Shown piece by piece: positions 22,394 through 22,674 of a stretch of DNA of 22,674 nucleotides. This DNA comes from a virus: positions 1 through 22,674 of the IMG/VR virus record IMGVR_UViG_3300027712_000159, one strand, 5' to 3'. Numbering within the stretch: position 1 is the first letter of the stretch; each line of letters starts with the position of its first letter. Under the pieces are notes generated by a model. The model made no database searches. It saw only the letters and a program-made list of their open reading frames with translations, and had not been told where the DNA came from. The position numbers and the translations under genes are program-made.

Positions 22394-22402
22394 AGTATAG
22401 CA
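22394..22402 (-). promoter_or_regulatory. Extended -10 promoter of the leftward early operon
   Basis: On the minus strand TGCTATACT (22402-22394) is an extended -10 element (TGnTATAAT-like). No good -35 is present at 17 bp; TTGCAA lies at 21 bp, too far. The predicted start of RNA, about 7 bases after the box, coincides with the A of the ATG at 22387. Confidence 0.55.
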
Positions 22403-22462
22403 AAATAAACATTTAAGAATTTGCAAAAAAGCCACATTATGGAAAGTACTAATAAAAAAACC

Positions 22463-22490
22463 TTGTTGCGTGTTTAGTTTGATATACAAT
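22463..22490 (+). promoter_or_regulatory. Candidate rightward promoter
   Basis: TTGTTG (22463-22468), 16 bp, TACAAT (22485-22490): a moderate sigma-70 match (3/6 and 5/6). It would start RNA about 40 bases before the ATG at 22537. Confidence 0.4.
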
Positions 22491-22536
22491 CACGTCATGC
22501 CCTAGCACATCGCATGGGGTCTTTTAAGGAAACCAA

Positions 22537-22674
22537 ATGATTGACTACAAACTCAAATTCCACTTTGACGATCTCATCACACACAATGATGGCGACAGTT
22601 TCGACAAAGTAACAGTCGGCTACGACTACTACCCCGCAGAAAACAATCTGCCCTACGACCACAACACAGCAGAA
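22537..22674 (+). CDS. Rightward early gene, N-terminal part (runs off the window)
   Basis: Open from the ATG at 22537 to the end of the window, 46 codons. AAGGA lies 6 bases upstream. The visible start is MIDYKLKFHFDDLITHNDGD followed by SFDKVTVGYDYYPAENNLPY and DHNTAE, acidic and Tyr/Asp/Asn-rich. I do not recognise it. It is divergent from the early operon and would be driven by the candidate promoter at 22463-22490. Confidence 0.65.
   Translation, partial: MIDYKLKFHFDDLITHNDGDSFDKVTVGYDYYPAENNLPYDHNTAE

Larger units (their letters stand above)
22388..22536. promoter_or_regulatory. Divergent intergenic control region
   Basis: 149 bases between the leftward Cro-like gene and the rightward gene at 22537. 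It holds the leftward extended -10 box, A/T-rich stretches and a rightward promoter candidate. I found no clean operator palindrome by eye. Confidence 0.6.

Noticed and set aside
22388-22489. 34-residue N-terminal extension of the Cro-like protein from an ATG at 22489
   Set aside because: The extension is hydrophobic, crosses the predicted promoter and lacks a ribosome site, whereas the protein family starts just before the HTH.

Overview
The window is a stretch of a tailed bacteriophage or prophage genome with a P22-like (short-tailed, podovirus-type) virion module. It shows the end of a scaffolding protein, a P22-type coat protein, a gp4-type head-completion protein, a gp10-type DNA-stabilisation protein and three large ejection-type proteins, followed by a lysis cassette and a compact early/replication operon. 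No host gene, integrase, tRNA, CRISPR array or insertion sequence was seen. GC content is intermediate by eye, and the protein flavours (small Dcm, YbcO-like nuclease, O-like replication protein, 3TM holin) suggest a proteobacterial host, perhaps a freshwater betaproteobacterium. That host guess is inference only.

Layout. Bases 1-18847 are one long rightward late operon: scaffold end, coat protein, small head-fibre-like protein, a terminator with a promoter just behind it, two small structural proteins, two tail-fibre-like proteins (the second ending in an S74 self-cleaving chaperone), a pair of tandem small paralogues, gp4-like and gp10-like connector proteins that both carry the same inserted beta-rich module, a small protein, three ejection-type proteins, a tail-collar protein, then at least six small membrane or secreted proteins including a 33-residue one, a 3TM holin and an M15 endolysin. 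Genes are packed tightly, often with ATGA, TAATG or GTGA stop/start overlaps.

Bases 18846-22387 are a leftward early operon that converges on the late operon at a hairpin terminator (18846-18870). Read from its promoter at about 22400 it encodes a Cro/YdaS-like HTH protein (apparently leaderless), a small leader-like ORF lying on a strongly structured RNA, an O-like replication protein with candidate iterons inside it, a P-like replication partner, a C5-cytosine methyltransferase, a DUF7696-like protein, a PD-(D/E)XK nuclease, a conserved phage protein, a NrdR-like zinc ribbon and a YbcO-like HNH nuclease. A divergent rightward gene starts at 22537 and runs off the end.

The most striking signals are: (1) a 233-codon ORF nested completely inside the methyltransferase gene in the +1 frame, with its own ribosome-binding site and the repeated WPTP signature of a predicted protein family I recall from other phages; (2) a long three-way-junction RNA fold immediately upstream of the replication gene, whose 3' arm both hides the likely ribosome-binding site and forms the 5' arm of a competing hairpin, so it looks like a translational switch or a C4/P4-CI-like immunity RNA; (3) three exact TTGATATC repeats at an 11-bp period next to a polypurine tract inside the replication gene, a candidate lambda-like origin; (4) one beta-rich module present once in the gp4-like and twice in the neighbouring gp10-like protein.
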